Shown: positions 1 through 14,100 of the stretch, piece by piece
How positions within the stretch are numbered: position 1 is the first letter of the stretch
How the letters are laid out: each line of letters begins with the position of its first letter
From: Pterobdella sp. o SKG-2022
Taxonomy: Eukaryota; Annelida; Clitellata; Hirudinida; Piscicolidae
Direction of reading: 5' to 3'
DNA length: 64,000 nucleotides
Assembly: GCA_964035795.1 (NCBI GenBank)
Contig: OZ038322.1
Location: 10,179,338-10,243,337, forward strand
The notes under the pieces: model-generated
The model's database searches: none
The model's input: only the letters and a program-made list of their open reading frames with translations
Told to the model about the DNA's origin: nothing
Program-made: the position numbers and the translations under genes

Positions 1-174
1 TGGCATCGATTCGACAAACAACGAAAAAAGGTTTCGATCAGTGAATATTATCAAAGCTGATTGTTGCAAGCATGAAAATAACTACAATACCTTTCTAACT
101 TTTTCGATGAATTTATTCGAAATAAAGATATTGAAATTCAGCGTATAAAAGCAAAATATATATCACTTCAACAG
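1..174 (+). other. Intron upstream of the first visible ryanodine receptor exon
   Basis: Sequence before the acceptor at 173-174. A short coding-like run ends at base 30 before a possible donor (AAG then GTTTCG), so the tail of the preceding exon may occupy about 1-30. Its phase does not clearly match the next exon, so I leave it out of the model. Confidence 0.4.
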
Positions 175-3100
175 ATTCGCCTACAGTTTATTGGAGAAAC
201 TCTTAGAGTATGTGGACAAAGCGGCATACAACATGCGCAACATGAAGCCCTCATCCCGTTTCAGCAGACGTCACAGTTTTTCTATGTCCAGTGAAGATGT
301 CAAGTTTTTTGGAAAAGTGAGACGTTATTAGTTCTTACTGCTTATGTTATGTATTTCATTTTTTTATAGTTTGAAACGTTCGATAACATTTTGAAAAAAA
401 AATTATGATTGTGTTTTAGGTTGTTTTGCCGTTAGTGGTGAGATACTTCAGAGCTCACAAAGGGTACTTCATAAGCAACAACAACCCACAACAAGTATCG
501 GCCACCATCAAAGAAAAAGAAATGACAGCAAGGTTGTGAACTATTTTTTTGAAAGTTGAGAACTTTTTTCTTCAAAATATTTCTAAATTTCTTTACTAAT
601 TTTTAATAAAATTAAATTAAGATTTATTTATGAACTTTCATTTCAGTTTGTTTTCAAAACTCGCTTTATTGTTGAGACAACGAATCTCAGCCTTCGGACA
701 CGATGTGCAGATCTCAGTTTCTTGCTTGCAGACCATCGTTCAAGCTATTGATGCTAGGTTTTGTTGATTAAGATTCAAATAAGGCTTTGTTTTGAGTTGA
801 AAAATTTGATTTTTTAGTTTTAAAAACCTTTTATTTTTTGTTTTTTGGCTTAAAAAGATTAAAATTTTGAATATTTTGATGAAAAAACAATACGAAAAAA
901 ATCTTCAAATGATTTGAAGATTTATAAATTCTTTAAATTATTTGAAGTTTAAAAAATTTTTTAACGCATCAATATTGAACAACAACAACAGAGCTATCGT
1001 GAAGAGCAGTCCAGAAATTGTGAGATCTTCAATCCTGCCTTTCTTCACATTCGCTGCTGACGACTTGGCTCAGATTGTCTCGAACCTCAAAAGGTTCACA
1101 TTATTATATGGAATTTAAATTATTGAACAAGCTTTTTTATACAATTTTTAAATGTTTGTCGTTTAAGAGAAAAGAGAAAATTTTTTAAGAGAGAAGTTAT
1201 CTGACGATGATCTCTTTCGCATATCATAAAGCTTAAGCTTTTATAATCAATATATTAATTTGAAAATTTATGTTTGTTTTACGAGAAACTTCGCGATAGT
1301 TTTGTTAAATAAATATTTCTTGTTTTTTTTTTCTTAAAATGGTGTAAAACTATTTTATTTCTTTAACCGCTGTTTATTTTAATCATATCACTAAAACTTC
1401 TACGCCAGTGGGAGGTTTAGCCATGTCAAAGGCACTATAACACGAGGAGCTACAAGTCTCAATTATGTCCACATGGTGCTCTTGCCTGTGCTCACGTCAA
1501 TGTTTGACCATCTGGGTAGACATGGTTTTGGAGCCGACCTGCTCGGTGAGACTGCACTTTGCAAGCTTTGTTACGTTAACTTGAAATGGATGTTTCTAAG
1601 ACTAGCTTCAACATAATGATTACAAATCTATTCATTATGTGTGTGGAAAATTTTAAATTTGTAAGGTGATCTTTATAATGGTTTGAATATCATGAATATT
1701 CATTAGTGGGAGAAGAGCAGTTATGTTGCTACAAGATTTTAAACGCTTTGTACACTTTGGGAACTCGTAGCTCAACTTTCGTGCAAAGGTTTGTAGTTTG
1801 GTCAATTTGAGGTGTTGTAATTTTGATGTTCAGTGTTCTAATTCAGTTCAATGAGGAAGCTTGATTTTATGTAAATTTTTGTTTCAGGGAGTCAATCATG
1901 TTAGAGCTAGCGAGGTAAGAAGCTTTAACAATTTTTGAATAAAAATTGGAACAAAACTCGTAAATAATTTCTTTGTTTATGGAAAAAAAATTCAGAGAGA
2001 ACTGAAAAAGTAAATCTTTTAGAATACAGAAACTTAAACTGTTCACTATTTCCGCATTCTTTCACAGACACAGATCGGCTCTGGGTGAGTGTGTGGCATC
2101 TTTTGCCAGCACTTTCCCTGTAGCTTTCCTAGAACCACAACTCAACAAGTTTAACAAAAACTCAATGGTGTTTGGTATTGAAGAAGAAAATATAGCGACA
2201 CATTCCCTTGAAGCTAAAGGTTTGGGGTTGACCTCCTTCTTTTAATATTTCATGCAAATCTTTCTTAAAACAGGTTTTGTTGATTAAAGCTAAGTTTATT
2301 TTTTTCTAAACTCATTTTGGAGGGACCATATTGGTGTCTAGTATTTTCAATTAACAAATAACTAATTTTATCTTTGTTGTAACTTGCAGAAGTGCTTGAT
2401 GAAGTGGCAGTGAATGTTTTTCCTCTTGATAAAATTGTATTAGAGATAGAAGGGCTAGCAGAATCAGGTCGGTCATTTTAACATTCTTTCTTATTTAGTT
2501 TTTTTTTTGCTCACGTGATTAAGCTAATTGTATAAAATCTCTTATCTATTTGTCTAAGATGTATTGGAAAAAACAGAAAAAAATCTTCAATTACGTGTTT
2601 AAGCTTTAAAAAACTGAAAAAAAATCAAGACAATAAAAAATTTTAAACTTCACAAATACCCACATACAGGAGGCAAATACAACGAAGCTCCCCACGTCAT
2701 CGAAGTTACACTACCCATGCTTTGCAGGTTAAACCTCATTCTTCAATTCAGGCATACATTAAAAAAGTAATCGAAAGCAATAAATAAGTTAACACATATA
2801 CGCATATCAGTATGTATAACAATGTCAAAATTGATTTTCATGCATCACAGCTACTTACCTTTCTGGTGGTCTCAAGGACCGGACAACAGTGATGCCAGGT
2901 GTTTTAACTTATTTTACAATTAAAAATTTTTGAAAATATCTCCAAAAACTGTTATAAAACGCAAAAATTTTTAACTTTCATCTACCTGCTATAAGTTATA
3001 ATCGAAGTCATTGCTTTATTGCTGAACTCATTAAATAATTTCCATATTTAAAACACTTTCTCTCAAACGCAGTCAAGTGCAGGTAACAACAGTCACAGCC

Positions 3101-5167
3101 GACCAAATGAACAACGTACTGGGCAACGTTCTGAAGCTTGTTCGCAACAATATTGGCACTTCCAACGCCCCATGGATGAACAAGATCGCATGTTTGTTTT
3201 TGAATTTTTCAATTAACATTGTCTATTATCCCTTGGTACAGTTTAAAAATGCTTTTATGATGTATGAATTTGATATTTGAATTGTTATATATTTGTTGGA
3301 TTGTAGCTTCAGTGCAACAAGTTCAATTTGTTTTCGTTTTTTTAATACCAGCTCGAACCCAGCCCATTATAGTTAAAGCAACTGCGGCTATGCTGAAGGA
3401 TCAGTTTTTACCGGTAGCTGTGAAGATCAAAGAGCAGGTTGAAATTAATTTCAATAGAGTTTTGAATTGATTTTTTCATTAATAAACAAGAAAAATCATT
3501 TAAATTTTCTAAATGTATCTGTTAAAAATTTCATAATTGAATTGCAGGCAAAGACCTTAGACAAAGAAGAAGAAGAGTATGTCTCAGAGATGAGAAAGAT
3601 GAGTCATAAGAAGGATGGCGCTGAGATAGAGTCCGACGTTCCTGAGGCAAGTTTCAACATTATGCCCCTGTTCGCTGTCATAAGTACTACTAGAACTTAT
3701 ACCGGTTTAAAACTTACAGAAGTACCAGATACTAGTGAGAGATTTGTATGCATTTTACCCCCTCTTGATCAAGTATGTGGACCTCCATCGATCAAGCTGG
3801 CTTAAAACTCCCAATCCCGATGCTGAGCAGTTGTACTTGTGTATTGCTGACGTCTTCAATTTGAGCACTAAATCACACGTTGGTTTCAATCATTTATAGT
3901 GTTCATCTAGTAATTGATTAAATCATTTTTAGTTATTTCACATTATATTAAGGTAAATACGTGTAAAAAATTAAATTCATTCTAAAACACAGATTTTCAA
4001 AAAAGAAGAGCAGAATTTTGTGTTTTCAAACGAAATCGACAACATGGCTTTGATAAGACCATCTCAAGACAAAAGTTCGAGCACTGCGGGTCCTCAGCAG
4101 GATAACAAATCAGAACAAATGAAACCTAAGGTACGCTAAGAACCAGTTTAAGCTTCAATTTTTTTACACAACATTTTCTCAAATCAGCCTATACAGGAGT
4201 TTTATTTAATTTTAATTTTCATATTAACTTTTGCTTTATTATCAAATTTATTTATCAAAATTACACGAAGTGCTATACAAAACTGTTTGGCAGAGCAAGA
4301 AAAGGGTCCCAAAGAAGTTGGACAGTTCTGCCTCCTTGAATGTGGCTTGTCTTAAGAGACTCCTCCCCATCGGCTTGAACATGTTTGGAGGCAAGGAGCA
4401 GGAGCTGGTACAACAAGCCAAACAAAAATTTGTAGATGTGAGATATTGGTTTTTTGAAAATTATTCATTATATGCTAATTTTTTGCTTTTTTGAGAAATT
4501 ATTTTGAATAAAAATATAATAAAATCTGGATAAACTCCTTTGTTTAACTTGAAGTTTATAATTCTTTAATAAAAGCGTTATAGATAATCTTTTATTTAAA
4601 AAAAAAATTCATCAAAAAATATAACTTTTTAGAGACATCTTAATTTATCAAAGGATGATATTACTTTTGACAGCATTTCCAAAACTCCGACAACTCAGAA
4701 GGCCTACATGTGAGTGGAGAATTTGTTTTTAGAATATTTATGGTTCAAGTATTGTGTTTCAACAATTATAACTTTAAAATTTCAAAAGAATTTAAAAAAG
4801 AAAAATTTCAAAATAAAAGCTTAATATAAAATAATAAAGCTTAAACCCGCCGTATGACTGTCCATTTTCACGTCCCAACACATTATGTAGATTAAAAATT
4901 TTATGATAAAATGAAATATTAAAAAATAAAAAATTGAACTTTTGTTGAACAACTTCAGAAAGACATAGAAGCAGACACCGAGGAATTCCTGAAGATAAGC
5001 TACAACTCGGAAGAAACTGTGAGAAATTATTTATTTTAAATATAACAATGTTTTATTTTTAACGAAGTAATTCAAGAAATACTTAAGTAAAATAACTTAT
5101 TATTCAGATGAAAGACGATCAAAGTCAAGAATGGCAAAACGCTCTTTACAAGCGTATGAGCAACAAG
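175..5167 (+). other. RyR: RyR exons 1-20: cytoplasmic solenoid before the calmodulin site
   Basis: Exons: 175-316, 420-532, 647-757, 992-1093, 1409-1545, 1707-1788, 1888-1914 (27-nt microexon), 2068-2219, 2390-2467, 2670-2727, 2851-2898, 3073-3191, 3352-3437, 3548-3646, 3720-3878, 3993-4130, 4294-4437, 4674-4709, 4959-5018, 5108-5167. Landmarks shared with vertebrate RyRs include [66 protein letters not shown] and LPIGLNMF. The intron 3647-3719 has a GC donor (GAG|GCAAGT). Exon 18 (4674-4709, 36 nt) is the least certain; it keeps frame and may be an optional cassette. Confidence 0.9.
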
Positions 5168-8100
5168 GTGGCAACAACATTTTTATTACTGGACAAATTA
5201 TATAGAAGAAATTTTATTTTAACTTATAAACAATTATATAGTTAGATATATTTAGAATAGACATATAACTTGTTAGAACTTGAAAAGAGTTTAATGAATA
5301 GGCAAATTTTATAATAGTTACATGACTCTTCGATGGTAGGGCGAGGGAGGCAAGCAATTGAGTGCCGATGCAGCAGTGTCCAGAGTGCTTGCTATGGCTA
5401 AAGTCCTCCATGGGCTCCATCTGGTGAGTAACAAATTATTCTTAAGTTTAAAAAATTTTTTATTTGTTATAAGTATCATTAAATGATATTGACTATTTTT
5501 AGATTGAACATCCCTCATCTGACTTTGAAACTGTGTGGAAGAAAGCAGTGACTCTACAGCGCAAAAGAGCTGTGATGGCATGCTTCAGAATGGTGCCACT
5601 ATACAACCTCTCCAGGTATTTTTAGCCCATTATTGCCGAATTTATTATGTTTCGCAGATTATTTAAATGATTGAATTTCATTTCAAGCTTCAAACTTGAA
5701 ACAACAAGAGTTTTTGGAAATACTATGTTATGAAACAATAATAACTTATATTAAACTTGAATTTACAAAAAACATACAATGTCTCCTAAAACATTATAAT
5801 GTATTTAAAAACGATAACAGGTAAAAACTTCTCAAATTTGAATTAATCTCGTTATCCTTGACTCACTTCACAGACACATCGCCATCAACTTGTTTCTGCG
5901 CTCCTACAAGGAGCAGTGGCTTGAAGCCGAACCTCCAGGCCACACAAGACTCATCGAAGATATCACTGTAAACTATTTATTTGGAATAATTTTCAATTTC
6001 ATTCACAATATCGTTTTTGTATGATTTTGATCCTCTTTCATCATTTTAATAGTCAATTTATTGTCAACTTTCACCGTTTTGTTTTAGTTGTTTCTTAAGT
6101 AAATCATTTGAAACATAGCAATTAAACAATGATCAACATTTTTCACGAATCACTTAAAATAAAGCTATAAAATAATGAAAATAAAATTTTATAAGTAAAT
6201 AAATAGGAATTTAACGGAAATAATTATAGTAAAAACTTCTGTGATAGGACTCCGGGGCAGAAGAGGAGGGCAAAGAGGAGAACTCCGTAGTGACAGCCAC
6301 TCCTCAACCCCTGTCCCAACTCATCACAGCATTCTCTCGCGCTGCCACTACCGAGTCATCAAGCACTCTTGAAAACGACTTTTTGTATATTTCCTACGCC
6401 AGTATTATGTCACAGGTATGTTTGATATGTGGGAAATAACATAATTCCTTCGTATTAATTTATCATGGTATTGACTTAATGTATTTATGTGAATATTTAT
6501 TTGGAAGAAATTAATGAGTGAATTGAAATTATACCGACATTTGAAGAGTTGCCATGGTGAGGAAGAGGAAGAAGAAGAAGGGGGAGGTGGAGGTGAGGAA
6601 GGAGAAGAAGAAGCAAACCCTGGAGCTTCTCTTCAAGTTGATAAATATCTTTATTATAAAAATCATCTATTATAACTAATAAACTCGATTTGTGAATTAG
6701 AGTAAATCTTGATAAATCCACTTAAATGTATTCAATTCATATATATTATGTATAGTTTTTGAACAAAATATAACCAAATTTTTGATAAATTTGAGTAAAG
6801 GTAGTAATAATTTCGATCGAACTTATTAATAAATTTGAGTACATGTAGTTTAATGAAAAAAATAATGAAAAATTAACTAATGGCAGGAGCAAGAAATGGA
6901 GAAACAAAAACTACTGTTTGAGCAATCTCGGCTGAGTGACAGAGGTGCAGCAGAAATGGTTTTGATGTACATCAGTGCTAGCAAAGGTGCTATAATTGTT
7001 TTTCAATATTTGAAACTGATTATATTTTCATAAAATGTTTGGATTATTTTAAATTAACTTTTTCACTGTGACTTTTCAAAAAATACTTTTCAATGCAAAA
7101 AACATTACATTTAAAACAAATTAATACTAAAGATAAAAATTGTCGGTTCATTATTGCAGGTCAGTGGAATGACATGGTGAAAGCCACGATTGACCTCGGA
7201 ATCTCAATCCTCATGGGAGGAAACATCGCAGTGCAAAAGGTTCGCAAATGAGCCCCATTTGTACTCAGTGGGCTTGAGATGCTTAGTCATTTAATTTTTT
7301 ATTGAGTTCTTTTTCACGTTTGACTTCAAAATGAGCAAATTATTACACACATTTATTTTAAAAATTTATATCTTTCCATTTTGAAATTGAAATATAAAAA
7401 TTATTTTTTAAAAAATACATACGATGTCTTCAAAAAATTAATTTTCATTTTATTTCACTCCTACACTGATGTAGTTCATTTAAAAATTTACTCAAGAAAA
7501 TTATTTCGAACCAAACTTTCATAACTGAATCTTCTTTTTTAATAATCTGCAACATCAGAGAATGTTGGACGACCTTAAGGAGAAGAGGGACGTCGGAGTG
7601 TTCTCCTCTTTGGCAGGCCTCATGCAACAATGCAGGTGCTTCATGTATCCTTGTGTGAATGATTTCTATCTGTCTTTCAACTTTTTGCTTAATCGTTGAA
7701 ATATTATATGTTTTACTGAGTTTTTTAATTTTTAAAATTGTTTGAAAGATTTATGTTCTATTTCATGAGTTTGTAAACTATTTTTTATAATTCAAAGTTT
7801 GCATGAATTTTAAAAAATTGATATAGAATAAGAAATAATTTTGAATTATTTATAAATGTATCACAAACTTCAAAAAATGAAAACAAAAATCAAAAAGAAC
7901 TATACTTTTTCGAACTAACCAAAGCTATCGACAAATTTATAATTTTTAAGTCATATTTTTCATTCCTCTAGCACACACTCAAATACATTTTCAAAAACTT
8001 TCAAGTGTATTGGACTTGGATGGCTTTGAGAGATACAACAAGGCGGAGGGGCTAGGCGTAACAGGAGGAGGAGCCCAAGTGAAGAATCTACATGATGCTG

Positions 8101-11100
8101 ATAATACCATTAAGCTGTTCAGGTTCCTGCAACTACTGTGTGAAGGCCACAATCTTGGTGAGTTGGGTTCTCTTTATTTGGATTATGTAATGGAGTCTTT
8201 TAATAAATTTCATCATTTTGAAAGATTTAATATTTAGTTCATTCGATTTCGTTTAAAGTTGTTGAAGCAATTTGGTCCATTTATGTGATAAGTGATTTTT
8301 TTGGACAATCATAAAGTATTAATGCATTTTTCAAGCTTTGTTTCATTTCAAAATGAATTAATGAAATATCTTTCCAAGATACCAATCTAAGTATAAAACA
8401 AATAAATTTTAATTTATTTTTTGACTTTATAAAAATGGCAAAAAAGATTTGCAAAGTTTTCAAAAAGCAATGACCTTTCTAAAACTAATTCTTTTTAAAT
8501 TTGACGTGAAACCCATAAAATTGAAGCACTCTAGACAATTTTGCAAACAAACTTTCGAAAAAATTTAAAATAAATAAAACACTGTTTTAAACACACACTC
8601 ACACAGACTTCCAGAATTACTTGAGGACCCAGGCAGGCAACACATCCATTATCAACATCGTCATCTGCACAGTCGATTACCTGCTCAGACTACAAGTCCC
8701 TTGCATTCTATATACAAACTATACAAAATTTTAAATGAAGTTGAATTAATATTGAAATTTTTTTTTAAATGAATGGTCTCCACTCGGTTTGAATGCTTGC
8801 AGGAATCAATAATGGACTTCTATTGGAATTACGTCAGTAAAGATGTGATTGATGAATCGGGTACTGTCAATTTTTAAACAAATTTTATTGAATAAATTCA
8901 TTTAAAAATAATATATTTAATATTAAAAAATTTCAACCGAAGGTAAAGAATGTTTTATAAGAGCTATAAGCGTGGCATCCCAAGTTTTCAATTCTATTTC
9001 AGAGTACATCCAGGTATCCTAATACATTCAATGGAGACTAAAATACTTATTTAAAAGCATGAAATTAAACTAATTATTATAAAAAAAAAACATTAAAAAC
9101 AATTATTTTCTAAAATAAAAATTCACCAGAAAAAACTAACACAACTAAACTTCACACAAACACTAAACTTTCACCACAGGGCCCATGCCAGGGCAACCAG
9201 TTGACCCTGGCCCATAGTAGGCTGTGGGACGCAGTGGGAGGATTTCTATTCATTTTTGCCAACATGCAAGACAAGCTCTCTAGGGTTTGTTTCAAACAAG
9301 TGGTTGTCTCATATTGAACCAATGGTTTTTAGTCGAGTTATGGGGTTTTAATTCGTTTATGAAGACTGGTGGAATAGCTATAGTTTTCGATAATTTTAGC
9401 TTTATTTTAACATTTCTGATTTTTAACTTTTTGTCAGACAAATATTTCTCGAAATGATTTTTAGTTTTTTTATAATTATGTTTCCAAAACTTGAGTAACT
9501 TTAAGTTGCAGTTAAAAATTTTTTCACAAAATTTAAGTTTTTCAAATCAGGATTAATGAATTGATACAAAATAAGCTTTATAAAGCCAAATAAAATCTTG
9601 ATACCCACAGGACCCCGAACAACTGGATTTGTTGCGTGAGTTCATGAGGTTACAGAAGGACATGATGATCATGCTTTTGTCCATGCTCGAAGGTAGCTCT
9701 TTTTGATGTACTTTTAACATTTTTTCTAATTTTATTTTATTTTTTATTTTTGAACTAATTTAGAAATTTTTCATCAAATAAAGCTTTTTTGTTACTGAGA
9801 AAACAAATGGATATATTGTTTCAGCATATTCCCATTGAGACCATCAATGTTTTTTACATTTTTTTAAATCCAAGTTTTTCAAAAAAAAATTTCGGTTTAA
9901 TTTCTATTTTCACAATTTTTACTGAAAATGATTTTAATTTTTTTCAGTGCCTATACAGAGTTTTATTAAATTAGATTAAGTATTTAATGAGCTTAATTCA
10001 CAAACCTCTGATGCCTCAAGGTAACGTGATGAATGGACCAATCGGAAGACAGATGGTTGATACATTGGTTGAGTCATCACAGAATTTTGAGGTTTGCAAA
10101 TTTTTTTATCATTTATTCATTCAAATACCTTAAGCGATTTTCAAATGTTTCAAGGTTTTAAGATGCCAAATTGCAGCACTCTTTTATCGTACAATTTAAT
10201 GAAAATATAAACTTAAGACATACGGATTTTTATTTGAAAATAAATAATCAATGAAAAACTCACTGAACGTTAATTATTTGCAGATGATTTTGAAGTTCTT
10301 CGACATCTTCCTCAAGATGAAGGACTTGACGAGCAGTGAAGGATTTATGGTTGCCTTAGCATTGATTCTCACTATAAAAAATATAGTCTATTTTCAGATT
10401 TTTTTACTTACAATAAACTAAAAAATAACTATACTGAAATTTTACAAAAAATAAACGTAATATGACAAAATTCTTCAAAAACTTCTAATCATTTTAAACT
10501 TCATGCACCCTCGAAGGAAATTGACGTTAACGGGGATGGTATCATTACTCCTAAGGAGTTCAGAAAAGCCATGGAGCTTCAAAAGATCTATACTGAGTTC
10601 GTTTCTTTGTTCAATGTTATATTCCTAATTCAATAATCCAGTTATTGGATGGAGTTATAGCTTTGAATTGAAGTTATTTTTATTTTTTAAACTTTTTTTT
10701 ATATTTTAGTTAATTGTTAATGAGACTAAAAAACTTGCTAAAAAATTTAATTTTATGAAAAAATTTTTTCAAGTTTCCATTGAAATTAATGTTTTTGATT
10801 TACTGAAAGATCAATTTCATGTCTATTCACCTCCCACCTGCATATATTATATAACTCTTAATAACACATAAGTAAACCTCATCTTCCTTCAAAATTCCCA
10901 GAGAAGAGATTGATTACGTAATGATGTGCGTGGATGCCAATCAAGACGGCAAAGTTGACTTTAATGAATTTACTGAAAGGTACTTTATTTTATAAAAATT
11001 TATTTTAACAGAAAATTGATAATTTAAAAAAGTGGTTAAAGGTTTTTATGTTTTAGAAAAAATTATTCATTATTTATAGAATAATTAGTCATCATAAGTA

Positions 11101-14100
11101 AACTAAGATAGTCGTGATAAAATAATTAAAGCATCAAAACCCTTTAAATACCATCAAAAACGCTAATGGCCATCTACTAAACATTAACAAACATCGGCAG
11201 GTTCTTCGACCCCGCTAAAGACATTGGTTTCAACGTAGCAGTACTGTTGACCAATCTGTCAGAACATATTCCCAACGATCCTAGGTTACATATATTTCAC
11301 CAGTGCTTCATGTTTTGATCAATATATAAATCACACATTTTCAACCAACTAGTCAATTCGTTAATAACTTTTCAAAATATTATTTCTGCGCAATATTTCA
11401 ATACAGGTTGCAACGTTTTCTAGAAAAGGCCCAGTGTGTTTTAAATTACTTTGAGCCCTACCTAGGCAGGATCGAAATCATGGGAGGAGCAGAGAGAATC
11501 GAAAGAGTTTACTTTGAAATCACTCAAGAACATATAGACCAATGGGAAAAGCCACAGATTAAGGTTTGTCGTTTCAATATAAGTATTTTTAGACGTTTAA
11601 TCTAATTAAAAAAGAGAAAAAAAAAATTTTCGCACAATTGGATACTTTTAAAAAACACAGGAATCTAAGCGAGCTTTCTTGCACAACATTGTGAATGAAG
11701 AGGGAGAAAAAGGAAAGCTTGAATGCTTTGTGAACTTCTGTGAAGAAACTATTTTTGAGGTTTTCATTTAATTCTTTATTATCAAGTCTATTGAAGAAAG
11801 CTGTGGGTGAAATAATTTATACCTATTTTGTTTACGTTCAAACGTTTAACAGATGCAGCATGCAAACAGTATAAGCGCCGAAGAGCAACAGCTAATGCTG
11901 ACTCAAGCCAGTAGTACCAAAGGGTCTGGAGAAGAAGAGAAATTGTTAGCAAGCAATCTTTATGTGTTTTTGTATTTTTTAAATTTTATAAATCTAATTT
12001 CCGAAATATTTATTTGAACAATATTGTTTTGGCAGAGATTTTTAATTTTTTAAAAATTGACCAAATCATTTCTAGTGGTTTATTGGATGTGGTGAAGTTC
12101 GGATTCCGAGGAGTGAAGTTTATAGTGGAAACAATCTTTTCATGTTTATCTCCTTCAAACATCAAAGAGGCTTATCGCACCCTCAGAACCACCCCTCTCA
12201 AGGACCTCATTAAAAACAGTGCTTTAGTCATCTGGAGACTCATCTACTTCATCTTTTCCTTCATCTTTTTTGTATTCGCGTAAGTAATTTTTGGAACGTT
12301 ATTGAGAACAATGATAAACATACATTAATATTTTATTCATCAAAACTTGTTTACAGAACACTTTTCCGTTTCATATGGGTAATGATGAAGGGAGAGTTCT
12401 TTGCCCCTCCACCAAAGCAAGTTCCCACGAACAAAAAAACTTATAAAAAAGTGATGGTTAGCGCCAAAACACTAAACGACATGCTACCGAAAGACTCATT
12501 CTCGAATCAAGGACCTCCAGATGGCTTTCCTGAGATGGCCAAGGAAAGTGAAAGTGCCCCAGTAGCCAACGGACAAGCTTCCTCTGATGCTCCCGAAGGT
12601 CTTGAAGGCCTTGTTAAAACCGGTGTGAAGAAAGATGAGTCTAAGCCTAAGGTGTTTATGAATATTCATAAGTTTTCAAGGAGTTTCAGGTTTTAAAAAG
12701 TATTCAAAGATGTTTTTAACGATGTTTCAATTATTTCAGCCGACACCTGAGCCAACGCCAGAAGAGATAATGTCAGTATCTTGGTTTCTTATTTTTGAAA
12801 CATTTTTTTATGAGATAGTTTCCAAAAATTAGTTCAAAATCTACTACCAAACATCTTCTCGCAAAATTGATTAAAATCATGTAATCCAACAACAGAGATG
12901 CAGCCATCTGCGGTCAAGAGTTGGAAAAAGGAAAAGATGAAGAAACGAGTACGGGAAAAAGTAAGGAGACATCATCTAGTGGCAAGGGAATGAACTTTTG
13001 GAACTTCATTGTGGTGGGTTACTCAAAAGTATAAACAGTTGTTGTTTTCACGCATTAAAATAACGAATTTTCAAATTGAGTTATTTTTTTAAAAATTATA
13101 ATTTTTGAGAAAATAGACTTTATCATGAAAATATTAGTTAGTAATCAAGTAATGGGATCTATTTGTAAAATTGTTTGATTAAAACAATAAATAAGCTTCA
13201 AACCGTTTCATTATCTGAGAAACTCAAATACTTATGATGTGAAATAAATAAACAGTGCTTGTTTGCAAGGAACTTTTACACATTCAAGTTGATAGCCCTG
13301 GCACTTGCTTTCTCCATCAATCTTTTCCTTCTTTTCTTCAAGGTTCGAAAAATATTTGAAAAATGTGAATAAAGATAAAATATTCGTTATGAACCTGATC
13401 TCAATGGTAGGTGACAAAAGCGACAACAGATCTGGCGGAGGAGGACAGTGGAGAGGGAAGTGGCAGTGCTGACCAGGATGATGAGTCTCTCGAGGTGGTT
13501 ATAATGGAAGAAAACGTTGCCTATTTGAGTCCAGTTTTAAGAATATTTGCTTTATTGCACTCGTTCACTGCTCTCGCCATGATCCTCGGATACTACTGCC
13601 TTAAAGTCAGTTTCAAAATGCATTTTAGTGCTCTTCTTTAATCGCTGGTTAATCTGCATTTAAATTTTTATGAAAACAAGTTTAAGAAATTTTTATAAAT
13701 TTCACCTTGAAGGTTCCTCTTGTTGTGTTTAAGCGTGAGAAGGAAGTTGCAAGAAGTTTGGAGTTTGATGGCATGTGGATTGCAGAACAACCCTCCGAAG
13801 ATGACATCAAGGGGCACTGGGACAAGCTGGTCATATCGACTCAAACCTTCCCCGATAAATACTGGGATAAATTCGTAAAGAAAAAGGTGAATTATTTAAT
13901 TTAAATTCAATTTTATTCCAGAAACAGTATAAATTTTTTTTAAATTCACATTTTTGTTTTAAATTTATTTTGTAAAAACGCATAGAAAAATACGTTGTAA
14001 ACTGCAATTCTGTACCACCTAGGTACGTACCAAGTACTCCGAGCAATACGAGTACGAACAGATAAGTAGTTTGTTGGGCATGACAGATTCTGACAGTTTC

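Noticed and set aside
3467..3805. 112-codon plus-strand frame
   Set aside because: It is a RyR exon (3548-3646) read through the GC-AG intron into the next exon in the wrong frame.
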